A stretch of 64,000 bases of DNA from Cynocephalus volans (Eukaryota > Chordata > Mammalia > Dermoptera > Cynocephalidae): contig NC_084462.1 in assembly GCF_027409185.1 (NCBI RefSeq), positions 83,500,179-83,564,178 of the forward strand, given 5' to 3'. This document shows, piece by piece, positions 24,601 through 63,387 of the stretch. The notes under the pieces were generated by a model, which had not been told where the DNA came from, made no database searches, and saw only the letters and a program-made list of their open reading frames with translations. Position 1 is the first letter of the stretch. Each line of letters starts with the position of its first letter. Made by a program: the position numbers and the translations under genes.

Positions 24601-26485
24601 TTTTGAACTGGGGTGGGATAAGATTATATTGCATTTTAGATTACAGTAGTCCCACCTTATCTGCGGGCGATGAGTTCTAAGACCTCCAGTAAATGTATGA
24701 AAATACTGTTAGTACCGAACTCATATGCTAATATACAGATTTCTTCTTCCTTCTTCAGAATTTCAACAAAAGATTCTTTCTTACCATGGATCTTAGCAAC
24801 CTCAGCTTACAGTTTTCTTCCTTATAAAGTCAAGAACTTTCACCTTTTCAGTTAAAGGAAACACTTTACAGCTTCTCTTTGGCATATCCAGATTGCCTGC
24901 ATCACTACTCTTGCCCTTTGGGGCCATTATAAATTAAAATAAGGGTTACTTGAAAACAAGTACAGCCATACCCTGATAGTCAATCTAATAACGTGATGGT
25001 TGCTAAAGTGGTGGGTAGCTTATACAGTCTAAGTAATGCTGGACAAAGGGATGATTCATGTCCAGGGTGGGAAGGAGAGGGATAGCTTGAGATTTTATCA
25101 TTTTATTCAGAACAGCATGTGATTTAAAACTTATGAACTGTTTATTTCTGAAATTTTCCATTCAATATTTTTGGACCATGTTTGAGTATAGGTAACTGAA
25201 ACTGTAGAAAGCAAAACCGCGGATAAGGGGGGGACCACTGTACTGACAGTAGCCTGGAGGATTGATTGGAAAGGTGTGAAGCTAGAAGGTGGTCAGTACT
25301 ATGCAGACATGAGCAGATTAGTATCTGAACCGGGACAACAGTAGTAAGAGTGGAAAGGAGGAGACAGATTTAAACAACGGGTAGTAAAATTGGTATTTCT
25401 TACTACAGAGAAGTAGAAAGTAACGACTTCCAGATTTCTGGGTTGGGTCACCTGTTGGATAGTGGAATCACTAAGATAATATCAGAAGAAGGTTTTGGAG
25501 AAGGGGAATTGGAGATGAGGATTGCATTTGGAGGTACCTATGGATATTCAAATGAAGGTTAGTTGGCAATTATAAGGCCATCTCTCTTGCCCAGATTGTG
25601 TGTTTGTGTAGACAGTCTAGGTGATGTGTTTATCAGACTCCTGGGGAGCACCACCATTGATGGGGTTGTAGAGAAGGCTGAAAAGGACAAGACTACAGAG
25701 TAGCATTATGGAAATTCAAAGATTATCTTAAAGGAATATTTAAATGTGTCAAATGCTTAAAAAAAATTGAGCATAGTAAAATGTTTTTTGCCTTGGGAAT
25801 TGGGTGGCTGTGGATGGCAGTATGGACTTCACTGAAGTAGTGACAGAAGCCTGATACAGAGACTAAGGAAAGCAGTGTGAACTTTCGCTTTAAGAGAGAA
25901 AAAGTCAGAGACTTGTTTTGCTTTGTCAGAGATGTGTATATATTTCTGCTGAGGGATAAAGCCAGTGGGGGTGGGGGGAGGGATTTTTACAGGAAAGGAG
26001 GAAAAATAATGGAAACACATCTCATTATTTTATTGTCACATTTCTATTCTTTGTTACCTGCTGTTTCCCCTTTTTGGCAGTACAGTTATTTTTGTGTATT
26101 TTATCTTTTATAGGATAAAAAAAGTAATAATGAATTCCCCCCCTTTTTTTGGAATAAATATACTAGGATTATACTTCAGATTAATTTAACATCTTTTTTC
26201 AGAGTGTTCAGTAATAGATTAATGGAGAAAAACATTAAAATTGTTTTAATTTAAATAAATTGAACTCTAACATAGATGAAAAATGTGTTTACTGCTTTCA
26301 GTCGACCTGATAAAAAGCAACGTATGGTAAATATTGAAAACTCCAGGCATCGAAAACAAGAGCAGAAGCACCTTCAGCCACATAAAAGGGAAGGTAAATG
26401 GCATAAATATGGTCGCACTAATGGAAGACACATGGCAAATATTGAAATAGAATTGGGGCAATTACCTTTTGATCCTAAATACTGA
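4367..26485 (+). CDS. CCPG1: CCPG1, ER-phagy receptor (spliced gene, all coding exons)
   Basis: Cell cycle progression 1 is a type II single-pass ER membrane protein that links ER luminal cargo to autophagosomes through ATG8-family proteins and FIP200 (family knowledge). Seven exons join in phase to give 757 residues, the length I recall for the main human isoform: 4367-4426, 6645-6759, 8815-8891, 10250-10451, 14403-14654, 19490-19611 and 22053-23498. A cytosolic LIR core WTVI lies at residues 14-17. FIP200-binding-like acidic motifs are [12 protein letters not shown] (about 101-112) and SDDESSSDE (about 158-166). A basic stretch RRRRARKK lies at about 176-183. A hydrophobic membrane segment spans about 218-235, followed by a long luminal coiled coil (about 240-450) and amphipathic basic helices near 480-560. 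An alternative ending through 26302-26485 gives 805 residues. The gene converges on PIGB. No disabling change is visible. Confidence 0.97.
4668..4825 (-). repeat. MIR SINE remnant
   Basis: Diverged match to the reverse complement of the MIR core, recognisable by 'cattttatagttgagaaaac' and 'gcctggatttgaac'. Confidence 0.6.
6158..6247 (-). mobile_element. tRNA-Ile-derived SINE (monomer)
   Basis: It starts with a T run (the A tail on the minus strand) and ends with the tRNA-like head 'actgagctaactggccagcc'. It is flanked by a perfect 16-bp duplication TGTAAATTTGAATTTT at 6142-6157 and 6248-6263, which fixes both ends. Confidence 0.92.
6645..6759 (+). CDS. CCPG1: CCPG1 coding exon 2
   Basis: Bounded by CTAG (6641-6644) and donor GTAAGT (6760). 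It encodes residues 21-58 plus one base of codon 59, an acidic serine-rich cytosolic segment ([15 protein letters not shown]...). It ends in phase 1, matching the next exon. Confidence 0.95.
8037..8194 (-). mobile_element. tRNA-Ile-derived dimeric SINE, GC-hairpin variant
   Basis: The minus-strand copy begins (on plus) with an A/T-rich run and 'gtctttttcgtgacc', and ends with 'gagccacgggctcggccc'. A 10-bp duplication GAGATTTTTT flanks it at 8027-8036 and 8195-8204. It carries the GC-rich hairpin (8139-8160) typical of this variant. Confidence 0.88.
8473..8558 (-). mobile_element. tRNA-Ile-derived SINE (monomer)
   Basis: It has a tRNA-Ile-like B-box region 'gggatcgaaccctgg' and a terminal 'ctgagctaactggccagccc'. 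The flanking duplication is not clear, so the left end is approximate. Confidence 0.85.
8815..8891 (+). CDS. CCPG1: CCPG1 coding exon 3
   Basis: The acceptor TATCAG ends at 8814 and the donor is GTAAAC at 8892. It is 77 bases long, enters in phase 1 and leaves in phase 0. It encodes residues 59-84 ([16 protein letters not shown]...), matching CCPG1. Confidence 0.95.
9318..9720 (+). repeat. Old mammalian interspersed repeat (family not assigned)
   Basis: The start 'gtcttaatctgtttgtactactgtaa' type and the end 'ttttgggggacacaaaattcag' belong to a widespread ancient mammalian repeat that I recognise but cannot name safely. A 65-codon open frame inside it has no coding support. Confidence 0.6.
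9854..9956 (-). mobile_element. tRNA-Ile-derived SINE (monomer)
   Basis: A T run of about 22 bases is followed by a diverged tRNA-like body ending 'gagctaatgggccagcccc'. Near-identical flanks (ctcctttctatg before, ctctttctatg after) look like a target-site duplication. Confidence 0.85.
10250..10451 (+). CDS. CCPG1: CCPG1 coding exon 4 (FIP200-binding-like motif 1)
   Basis: Bounded by TTTTTCAG (10249) and donor GTAAGA (10452). It encodes residues 85-151 plus one base. It includes [17 protein letters not shown], the first FIP200-interacting-region-like acidic motif. It leaves in phase 1. An in-frame ATG at 10238 lies in the intron and is not the start. Confidence 0.96.
10452..14402 (+). other. 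CCPG1 intron between coding exons 4 and 5
   Basis: A long AT-rich intron without young SINEs. It contains a possible MIR-like scrap near 10880-10940 and a GC-richer island around 12490-12640, listed separately as a candidate exon. Otherwise nothing is recognised. Confidence 0.85.
12495..12590 (+). CDS. Candidate CCPG1 cassette exon (96 nt, phase 1-1)
   Basis: After an acceptor-like CACAAAAG (12487-12494, with a T/C tract at 12469-12484), a 96-nt segment is open in exactly the phase left by exon 4. It ends at a GTGGTG donor (12591) in the phase that exon 5 needs. Inclusion would add 32 residues, starting [12 protein letters not shown], before the acidic second motif. Without use of the donor the frame runs on to a TGA at 12626-12628, giving a form without the membrane segment. 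The stretch is GC-richer than the surrounding intron. I do not recall it in the main human isoform. It could be chance or a decayed repeat. Confidence 0.35.
14403..14654 (+). CDS. CCPG1: CCPG1 coding exon 5 (second acidic motif and membrane segment)
   Basis: The acceptor AAAATAG ends at 14402 and the donor is GTGAGT at 14655. Residues 152-236 carry [13 protein letters not shown], a basic RRRRARKK patch, and the signal-anchor [18 protein letters not shown] near 218-235. It is 252 bases long, entering and leaving in phase 1. Confidence 0.97.
14730..14860 (+). repeat. MIR SINE remnant
   Basis: Recognised by the MIR-like 'tgagcctcagttttttt' followed by 'catttgaaaaatgggtgc'. Highly diverged. Confidence 0.5.
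15885..15896 (+). other. Candidate CCPG1 microexon (12 nt, alternatively 27 nt)
   Basis: A pyrimidine-rich acceptor (TTTTTTCCCCCTACAG, ending 15884) is followed 12 bases later by a donor GTAACA (15897) and 27 bases later by a second donor GTCTCA (15912). Both lengths are multiples of three. Both fit the phase between exons 5 and 6 and would insert KHEG-type residues just after the membrane segment. This is a pattern seen in sequence only; use is unproven. Confidence 0.25.
18036..18222 (+). mobile_element. tRNA-Ile-derived dimeric SINE
   Basis: Two tRNA-like units in tandem (GTGGCTCACTCAGG... and GCCCAATGGGTGAGC...), each with 'ggtgctgacaacacca', followed by a T/A-rich tail. A perfect 17-bp duplication AGAATATCTAACAGTTG at 18019-18035 and 18223-18239 marks the insertion. 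Confidence 0.94.
18425..18606 (+). mobile_element. tRNA-Ile-derived dimeric SINE
   Basis: Same dimer as the copy 200 bp upstream. Unit 1 has 'ggtgctgataacacca'-type anticodon-arm bases, unit 2 starts 'ggccggttagctcac', and a run of about 34 A ends at 18606. The duplication is unclear. The two copies have separate tails, so they are independent insertions. Confidence 0.9.
19490..19611 (+). CDS. CCPG1: CCPG1 coding exon 6
   Basis: The acceptor TTATTTTAG ends at 19489 and the donor is GTGTGT at 19612. It encodes residues 236-276 ([20 protein letters not shown]...[16 protein letters not shown]), the start of the luminal coiled coil. It leaves in phase 0. Confidence 0.96.
19612..22052 (+). other. 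CCPG1 intron between coding exons 6 and 7
   Basis: Contains a minus-strand MIR remnant (about 19735-19952). An open frame at 20496-20795 lacks any recognisable homology or splice support. No young SINE is seen. Confidence 0.85.
19735..19952 (-). repeat. MIR SINE remnant
   Basis: Reverse-strand MIR: 'ttcattttataggtgggaaa', 'ggttaagtaactttcccaag' and a terminal 'cctaaccactatatta' are hallmarks of the family. Confidence 0.75.
22053..23498 (+). CDS. CCPG1: CCPG1 coding exon 7 (large luminal exon, main stop)
   Basis: The acceptor AATATTAG ends at 22052, and the frame is open for 481 codons to TAA at 23496-23498, ending [10 protein letters not shown]. It encodes the luminal coiled coil (heptad-rich ...[13 protein letters not shown]...), lysine-rich amphipathic helices ([21 protein letters not shown], about 481 onwards) and the conserved C-terminal fold ending HTFSPPYGP. 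The luminal part is where family members bind ER cargo. An in-frame internal donor AG|GTCGGT at 23458/23459 permits splicing to 26302. A first poly(A) signal AATAAA sits at 23593-23598, so the short 3' UTR may be under 130 bases. Confidence 0.97.
   Translation, partial: SLKENLARCWTLTQAEKMSFETQKTNLATENQYLRISLEKEEKALSSLQEELRKLREQIRILEDKGTNTELVIENQNLKQHLEEEKQKTHSFLSQRETLLAEAKMLKRGVERERLVTMALREELRKVSAAQSHGNSDSPNVLTEKKEIAVLQGRLTELERKLNFEQQRSDLWERLYVEAKDQNGKQETDGKKKGGRGNHRTKNKPKETFLGSVKETFDAMKNSTKEFVRHHKEKIKQAKEAVKENLKKFSDSVKSTFRHFKDTTKNIFDEKGNKRFGATKEEAAEKPRTVFSDYLHPQYKAPTQYQNSRGPTVRRDGRKEKLIRFEEFRKDRNPQKCSAEHDCRENYSFRKACSGVFECARQESMSLFNIVVDPVKIDEFRQLIERYILKELDAFRHWKELDQFINKFFLNGVFIHDQKLFTDFVNDVKDYLKDMKEYQVDNDGVFEKLDGYIYGHFFGHTFSPPYGPRSVYIKPCYYNSF
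23593..23598 (+). terminator. Proximal CCPG1 poly(A) signal
   Basis: AATAAA about 95 bases after the main stop codon. It fits the message that reads through exon 7. Confidence 0.5.
24644..25240. mobile_element. pogo/Tigger-type DNA transposon remnant
   Basis: Imperfect terminal inverted repeats CAGTAGTCCCACCTTATCTG (left) and CCGCGGATAAG...GGACCACTG (right) are each flanked by TA (24642-24643, 25241-25242), as expected for Tc1/mariner-pogo insertions. The interior has no transposase frame, so this is a decayed non-autonomous copy of about 600 bp. Confidence 0.75.
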
Positions 26486-27070
26486 CTCATGATTAAGTTA
26501 AATTAGAAAACTGTAAGAGAAACATGGATGCTTTCTACATGTTTGGTGTTGAAACTAAGATGAAACTATCAAGATGACAATGTCTTTTTTTCCCCATTTC
26601 TAAGTATCAGTTTGATGACTTTATAGTATTACTCAAAAGCATCAGTCAGAAGCTTACTAACGTGCATTTTCCTGTAGTTTGGCTTTGTTGAATTTTTTTT
26701 TTGCACTGGAAATGTTCAACTATAGTTTTATCAAGGAAGCCGGGCATGCAATAGATTGTGTGCATGAAACGAGACTTCCTTTCAGTGTGTGAGCTTAAAG
26801 CAAGCTCAAATCATACATGACAAAGTGTAATTAATTAACACTGATGTTTGTGTTAAATTTGCAGTAGTACAGCTTGAAAAAAGTACATTGTAATGGATTT
26901 CATCTTTAACCTTTTATAATCTTATATTTTTTGTCTTTTTGTGGGTTCAAGAGCCTGTTGACTTGTGAAGAATTTGCTGCCCTTTTATGAGCTTGCTGAC
27001 TTGTTCTCTTGTGAAATTTCTTGCTCATCTGAATATTGTGGAAGAAACAATAAAAGTACACCATAAGGAA
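26302..27070 (+). CDS. CCPG1: CCPG1 alternative last exon and distal 3' UTR
   Basis: From the acceptor at 26301 the frame reads [20 protein letters not shown]... to TGA at 26483-26485 (184 coding bases). Joined to 23458 it stays in frame and replaces the last 13 or so residues with 61, for a protein of 805 residues. The tail is basic and ends [13 protein letters not shown], which I recall as the C-terminus of the longer human isoform. The 3' UTR runs to the poly(A) signal at 27049. The 5' splice site used (GTCGGT) is weak, so this form is probably regulated or minor. Confidence 0.9.
27049..27054 (+). terminator. Distal CCPG1 poly(A) signal
   Basis: AATAAA in 'gaaacaataaaagtac'. Cleavage is expected near 27065-27075, essentially where the PIGB transcript from the other strand ends. 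Confidence 0.8.
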
Positions 27071-27081
27071 AACTAATGGTC

Positions 27082-27087
27082 TTTATT
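27082..27087 (-). terminator. PIGB poly(A) signal
   Basis: TTTATT on plus is AATAAA on the minus strand, about 240 bases past the PIGB stop. Cleavage is expected near 27060-27072. Confidence 0.75.
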
Positions 27088-27324
27088 TAAAATCTGGCAT
27101 TGTACTAGTATGTGATTGTACACTTTGATATTTTATACATTTCTGCAGTAGTGATATTTGGTAAAGCAGTTTATACCGAGATTTTTTTTTGGCAAGTTAT
27201 ATGACTCTTACCCAGTGTTTACTAAAATATTTAAACAGCATCTGAATAGTTCCACCCAGCAATGTCAGTTTCTCTAGGAAAGAGCTAAACACAGTTCAGA
27301 ATTTCATCTTCTCTTGAGTTTCCC

Positions 27325-57117
<29,793 letters not shown>

Positions 57118-57560
57118 CCCGCACCTGCTTGGGACACCCGCTTAAAATCCCCCGCCGCCGCTTTCCCGGGACAGGAAAAGGCTGCAGTAACGCGCGCTGC
57201 TCTTCCGCCCACTATGTTTGGCCTTTGCGAGCAGCCGTCGCTCGCAAGCGCGGTGGTAGCTGGGAAAGGGCAACTTCTTCGAGCCAATCTCCCGAGGTGG
57301 TCTCTACAGGCGCGTGCTGCTAATTTGGTCAGAGCCACTGAGCTTTGCGCGGGCTCGCCTGCGCTTTCCCCTCGGTATTTCTTGCCGGGATTGCTGCCCG
57401 CCTTTGGCTTTGTGTTCTCTGTGCTCTGGGGCCCGGAAATTCTGCCGGAAGGAGGCCGATCTCACCTCTGCGGGGGCAGACGCGAGGCGGAGTTAGCGAC
57501 GCGGGGCTGGTGCAGAAAGGTCGAAGAACGGTCGGAGGTGCCTGAGTGGGGTTAATAATG

Positions 57561-58653
57561 ATAATGATAATTAAAAACGTAAATATTTGTGTAACATTTT
57601 ACCTTTTGGGTGATCTCACAAAAAATTTTGTTGAACGAGGTTGGCAGGGTAGGGACGAACTACCCTGTCGTACAGATACAGAAACTGAGGCTCAAATGGT
57701 TCCTATGTTTGTTTTTTTTAAAGACACTTAGTCATCGAACCAAAGCAAGATCGGTGAAGCTGTCATTTATCTAGTCAACCGTAGAGTCCAGGAGAAAACG
57801 GGATTTTCTTTCTGAGATTGGTTTAAACTACATTCCGGGGGTATTAAGGGCAAGCTATTTTTTAGTACCAGTTCTGCCACCAGTGATTTCTGTGATCTCC
57901 GGGGCTGGTTTAGGAGGCCGTATTGTTACACCTAATTAAGAAAACGTGTAAATCCTTCAGTGTTCTTTCCTCATTTACAAACATCTACCTAGTTTTTCCG
58001 GAGACTAAGGTGTTGGCAAGGAATATTACTTTCTGGGAAGTACTAGGTTCTTAACTCTTCAAATGTTAAAAGTAAAACCAACCAAATTTCCATTATATTT
58101 TTTCCAAAATGGATGGCAAATGATGTCTACTTGTATTTTCTAAACTATCAGATGGAACTCATAAAATCTTTCAGGTTGTTTTAAGAAATTGTTATTTTTA
58201 TCATGCATATTGCTAAAAGAAAAAAAAAAAAGACATGAATAGTACAGAAGGACTAATGAAAAGTACCAATTCTCGGCCTACCTTTCTCCTGCTTCCAGAT
58301 CAGATCCCTCAGAGGCAATCCCTTTGAACTGTTTTTGGCTGTTTCTTTTAGTAATTTTATGGTATGACTTTAAAGCAAAAAGAATGTGCCTTCCCCTTCC
58401 CGCTTTTGCCATTTTTAAAATTAGCCATTTAAAATCATTGAGAACATTCTGTAACAGCAGTGGATTTAGCTTTGCCTTTCACCATCGCCTAACCTTCATT
58501 TCCCATACTCCCTGAATATTTATATTCGTATTTTAGTTAGTAACATATTATTACAAAAGGATTGTTCACTCCAGAGCAAAATAGTGACATAAAATCTTTA
58601 AAAAGGATATTGTACTAAGTTGCTGCTTTGCTTCCCTTTTTTTTCGTGCACAG
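57561..58653 (+). other. PIGBOS1 5' region / intron
   Basis: Between the CpG island and the PIGBOS1 coding exon. AT-rich with no young repeat recognised. It ends with a good acceptor CCCTTTTTTTTCGTGCACAG at 58634-58653, so most of it is probably the PIGBOS1 intron. Confidence 0.6.
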
Positions 58654-58716
58654 ATCTGAAGAGACTTCCTGGATGTGGAGTGGCCACCTTTGTTTTGTTC
58701 TGCATTTGTTGCAACC

Positions 58717-58890
58717 ATGTTTGGGAGATTGACTCTTCCACAACTGCTTTTTGCTAGCATCGTTGGAATTGCTGGAGGAATATATATTTATCAACCAATA
58801 TATGAACAGTATTCTAGAAATCAGAAGGAATTAAAAGAAAAGTCGAAATTGGCACAAGAATCAGAAGAGAAGAAAGGTGGTATTCGTTGA
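58717..58890 (+). CDS. PIGBOS1: PIGBOS1, mitochondrial outer-membrane microprotein
   Basis: The ORF has 57 codons from ATG 58717 to TGA 58888-58890. In mammals PIGBOS1 sits in the mitochondrial outer membrane and contacts ER protein CLCC1, tuning the unfolded protein response (family knowledge). The sequence shows an N-terminal hydrophobic segment [21 protein letters not shown] (about 5-25) and a charged tail [18 protein letters not shown]. The human form I recall has 54 residues ending near EEKKS; here three more residues follow (GGIR tail). The coding exon begins at 58654 after a CACAG acceptor. It is divergently paired with PIGB. The ATG context GCAACCATGT is good. Confidence 0.95.
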   Translation: MFGRLTLPQLLFASIVGIAGGIYIYQPIYEQYSRNQKELKEKSKLAQESEEKKGGIR

Positions 58891-59330
58891 TAAGTGAACC
58901 AAGTTAAACCACTTCAGGCAGAAAGCCCCTCAATTAGCCTATAAATTGCCTGGTTTGATATATTTCAGTAGTCTTTTAACCCTAACCATTTCTCATCCCA
59001 GGCAGAATGGAGGAGTTGAGAATTAGGGTGGCTCAGATCAAACTGAGGTTTTTGAGAGGGTAGATGGTGTTATATAGGGTGGCAAGTATGACACAGATCT
59101 GTTTCTTTAACCCACTAAGCAGATTTGCATTAATCATGATGGTAAGAGAATAGTTAATTTATTGTGAAGCTATTATTCATATACTTAAAGGTTTTTTTTT
59201 GAAGTTGCTAAGAACTGATTGCTTTTTACCCTACAATCTTAAGCATGTCTTTTCCGTGAGATAGATAAATGTAATCACATATGTCCAAAGTGCTTTCTTT
59301 CTTTTTCCTGAAATGCAGATTCATTATAAC
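58891..59330 (+). other. PIGBOS1 3' UTR and downstream spacer
   Basis: AT-rich sequence with no canonical AATAAA seen. The PIGBOS1 message may end at a variant signal or run into the L1 that starts at 59331. Nothing else recognised. Confidence 0.5.
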
Positions 59331-59558
59331 TTTTTTTTTTTTTAAATTTTATTTTGTCGATATACATTGTAGCTGATTAATGCTCCCCATCACCAAAACC
59401 TCCCTCCCTTCTCCCTCCCCCCCTCCCCCCCAACCATGTCCTTTCTGTTTGTTTGTTGTATCAACTTCAAATAATTGTGGTTGTTATATCTTCTTCCCCC
59501 CGCCCCCGGTTTGTGTGTGTATGTGTGTATGTGTGTGTGTGAATTTATATATTAATTT

Positions 59559-61802
59559 TTAGCTCCCACCAATAAGTGAGAACATGTGGTATTTCTCTTT
59601 CTGTGCCTGACTTGTTTCACTTAATATAATTCTCTCGAGGTCCATCCATGTTGTTGCAATTGGCAGTATTTCATTCGTTTTTATAGCTGAGTAGTATTCC
59701 ATTGTGTAGATGTACCACATTTTCCGTATCCACTCATCTGATGATGGGCATTTGGGCTGGTTCCAACTCTTGGCTATTGTAAAGAGTGCTGCGATGAACA
59801 TTGGGGAACAGGTATACCTTCGACTTGATGATTTCCATTCCTCTGGGTATATTCCCAACAGTGGGATGGCTGGGTCGTATGGTAGATCTATTTGCAATTG
59901 TTTAAGGAACCTCCATACCATTTTCCATAGAGGCTGCACCATTTTGCAGTCCCACCAACAATGTATGAGAGTTCCTTTTTCTCCGCAGCCTCGCCAGCAT
60001 TTATCGTTCATAGTCTTTTGGATTTTAGCCATCCTAACTGGGGTTAGATGGTATCTCAATGTGGTTTTGATTTGCATTTCCCGGATGCTGAGTGATGTTG
60101 AGCATTTTTTCATATGTCTGTTGGCCATTTGGATATCTTCCTTAGAGAAATGCCTACTTAGCTCTTTTGCCCATTTTTTAATTGGGTTGCTTGTTTTCTT
60201 CTTGTAAAGTTGTTTGAGTTCCTTATATATTCTGGATATTAATCCTTTGTCAGATGTATATTTTGCAAATATTTTCTCCCACTCTGTTGGTTGTCTTTTA
60301 ACTCTTTTAATTGTTTCTTTTGCTGTGCAGAAGCTTTTTAGTTTGATATAATCCCATTTGTTTATTTTTCCTTTGGTTGCCTGTGCTTTTGGGGTCGTAT
60401 TCATGAAGTCTGTGCCCAGTCCTATTTCCTGAAGTGTTTCCCCTATGTTTTCTTTAAGAAGTTTTATTGTCTCAGGGTGTATATTTAAATCCTTAATCCA
60501 TTTTGAGTTGATTTTAGTATACGGTGAGAGGTATGGATCTAGTTTCATTCTCCTGCATATCGATATCCAGTTATCCCAGCACCACTTGCTGAAGAGGCAG
60601 TCCCTTCCCCAGTGAATAGGCTTGGTGCCTTTGTCAAAGATCAGATGGCAGTAAGTGTGTGGGTTGATTTCTGGATTCTCTATTCTATTCCATTGGTCAG
60701 TGTGTCTGTTTTTATGCCAGTACCATACTGTTTTGGTTATTATAGCTTTGTAGTATAGCTTAAAGTCAGGTAGTGTTATGCCTCCAGCTTTATTTTTTTT
60801 GCTGAGCATTGCTTTGGCTATTCGTGGTCTTTTATTGTTCCATATAAATGTCTGAATAGTTTTTTCCATTTCTGAGAAAAATGTCTTTGGAATTTTGATG
60901 GGGATTGCATTGAATTTGTATATCACTTTGGGTAGTATGGACATTTTCACTATGTTGATTCTTCCAATCCAAGAGCATGGAATATCTTTCCATCTTCTTG
61001 TATCCTCTCTAATTTCTCTCAGCAGTGGTTTGTAGTTCTCATTATAGAGATTTTTCACCTCCTTGGTTAACTCAATTCCTAAGTATTTTATTTTTTTGGT
61101 GGCTATTGTAAATGGGCAGGCTTTCTTGATTTCTCCTTCTGCATGTTCACTATTGGAGAAAAGAAATGCTACTGATTTTTGTGTGTTGATTTTGTATCCT
61201 GCTACTGTGCTGAAATCATTTATCAATTCCAACAGTTTTTTTGTAGAGGTTTTAGGCTGTTCGATATATAGGATCATGTCATCTGCAAACAGGGACAGTT
61301 TGACTTCATCTTTTCCAATCTGGATGCCCTTTATTTCCTTCTCTTCTCTGATTGCTCTGGCTAGTACTTCCAACACTATGTTGAATAGGAGTGGTGAGAG
61401 TGGGTATCCTTGTCTAGTGCCTGTTCTTAAAGGAAAAGCTTTCAGCTTTTCCCCATTCAGGATGATATTGGCAGTGGGTTTGTCATATATGGCTTTAATT
61501 ATGTTGAGATACTTTCCCTCTATACCTAACTTATAGAGGGTCTTTGTCATGAATGAGTGCTGAACTTTATCAAATGCTTTTTCAGCATCTATAGAGATGA
61601 TCATATGGTCCTTGTGTTTGAGTTTATTAATATGGTGTATCACATTTATTGATTCGCGTATGTTGAACCAACCTTGCATCCCTGGGATGAATCCCACTTG
61701 ATCGTGATGAATAATTTTTCGTATGTGTTGCTGTATTCTGTTTGCTAGTATTTTAGTGAGGATTTTTGCATCTATATTCATCAAGGATATCGGCCTGTAG
61801 TT
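59559..61802 (-). pseudogene. L1 ORF2, reverse transcriptase and C-terminal part
   Basis: About 741 codons open to TAA at 59561-59559. Motifs: [23 protein letters not shown] (catalytic aspartates) and the [18 protein letters not shown] knuckle. The frame is separated from the endonuclease half by a one-base insertion. The true ORF2 start is at 63387, so this piece alone lacks the endonuclease and is not a complete protein. Confidence 0.95.
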
Positions 61803-61804
61803 TT

Positions 61805-63387
61805 CTTTTTTTGGTTATATCTTTACCTGGTTTTGGTATCAGGATGATGTTTGCTTCATAGAATGAGTTGGGGAGATTTGCGTCCGTTTCAATCTTTTGG
61901 AATAGTTTGTAAAGAATCGGTGTCAATTCCTCTTTGAATGTTTGGTAAAATTCTGCTGTGAATCCATCTGGTCCTGGGCTTTTCTTTGTTGGGAGCCTTC
62001 TGATAACAGCTTCAATCTCCTTTATTGTTATTGGTCTGTTCAAATTTTCTACGTCTTCACGGTTCAGTTTTGGGAGCTTGTGTGTGTCCAGAAATTTATC
62101 CATTTCCTCCAGATTTTCAAATTTGTTGGCGTATAGTTGTTTATAGTAGTCTCGAATGATTCCTTGTATTTCAGATGAATCAGTTGTAATATCGCCTTTT
62201 TCATTTCTAATTTTTGTTATTTGAGTCTTCTCTCTTCTTTTTTTTGTTAGCCATGCTAATGGTTTGTCAATTTTATTTATCTTTTCAAAAAACCAACTTT
62301 TTGATTCGTTGATCTTTTGAATTGTTTTTTGGTTTTCAATTTCATTCAGTTCTGCTCTGATCTTAATGATTTCTTTCCGTCTGCTAACTTTAGGATTGGA
62401 TTGTTCTTCTTTTTCTAGTTCTTTAAGTTGAAGTGTTAGATTGTTCACTTGCCATCTTTCCATTCTTCTGAAGTGAGCATTTAATGCAATAAATTTTCCC
62501 CTCAATACTGCTTTTGCAGTATCCCACAGGTTTTGGTATGATGTATCATTGTTTTCATTAGTTTCAATAAACTTTTTGATTTCCTGCTTGATTTCTTCTT
62601 GGACCCACATGTCATTAAGTAGAATGCTGTTTAATTTCCATGTGTTTGTATAGTTTCCAGAGTTTTGTTTGTTATTAATTTCTAGTTTTAATCCACTGTG
62701 GTCTGAGAAGATACATGGGATAATTCCAATTTTTTTGAATTTATTGAGACTTGATTTGTGACCTAATATGTGATCTATCTTGGAGAATGATCCATGTGCT
62801 GATGAGAAGAATGAATATTCTGAGGTTGTTGGGTGGAATGTTCTGTAGATATCTGCCAATTCCAATTGGTCTAGAGTCTTGTTTAGATCTTGTGTTTCTC
62901 TACTGATTCTTTGCCTAGATGATCTGTCTAATATTGACAGTGGAGTGTTCAGGTCCCCTGCTATTATGGTATTAGTGTCTGTTTCCTTCTTTAGGTCTAA
63001 TAGAGTTTGTTTTATAAATCTGGCTGCTCCAACATTGGGTGCGTACATATTTATGATTGTTATGTCTTCTTGATGGATCAGTCCTTTTATCATTAAGTAG
63101 TGTCCCTCATTGTCTCTTTTTATGGTTTTTAGTTTAAAGTCTATTTTGTCAGGTATAAGAATAGCCACTCCAGCTCGTTTTTCTTTTCTGTTTGCATGGT
63201 AAATCTTTTTCCATCCTTTCACTCTTAGTCTGTGTGCATCTTTATGGGTGAGGTGGGTCTCTTGTAGGCAGCATATAGTTGGGTCCTGCTTTTTGATCCA
63301 GTCAGCCAGTCTGTGTCTTTTAATTGGGGAATTTAAGCCTTTAACATTAAGAGTTGTTATTGAAAGGTGTTGATTTATTCCTAGCAT
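61805..63387 (-). pseudogene. L1 ORF2, endonuclease half
   Basis: Starts [19 protein letters not shown]. Shows the apurinic-endonuclease-like motifs CLQETHL, GDLNTPL and SDHSGLKLE, then the linker and the first RT residues SPGPDGF and LIPKPGKD. At the A run after DITKK the frame slips, and the last residues before the stop at 61753 are spurious. Confidence 0.95.

Larger units (their letters stand above)
23499..26301 (+). other. CCPG1 3' UTR / alternative last intron
   Basis: In one message form this is 3' UTR. In the other it belongs to the intron 23459-26301. It contains a Tigger-type DNA transposon remnant (24644-25240). The rest is AT-rich with no recognisable gene. The acceptor is TGCTTTCAG at 26301. 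Confidence 0.8.

Noticed and set aside
57214-57555. 113-codon open frame (and overlapping ones) in the CpG island
   Set aside because: Long frames arise easily in GC-rich sequence where stops are scarce. It may overlap the PIGBOS1 leader, but no homology supports a protein.
59710-61536. Plus-strand open frames of 157-165 codons across the 59-64 kb L1 (and matching minus-strand ones at 822-2647)
   Set aside because: They are antisense to L1 ORF2 and recur only because both copies share the sequence.
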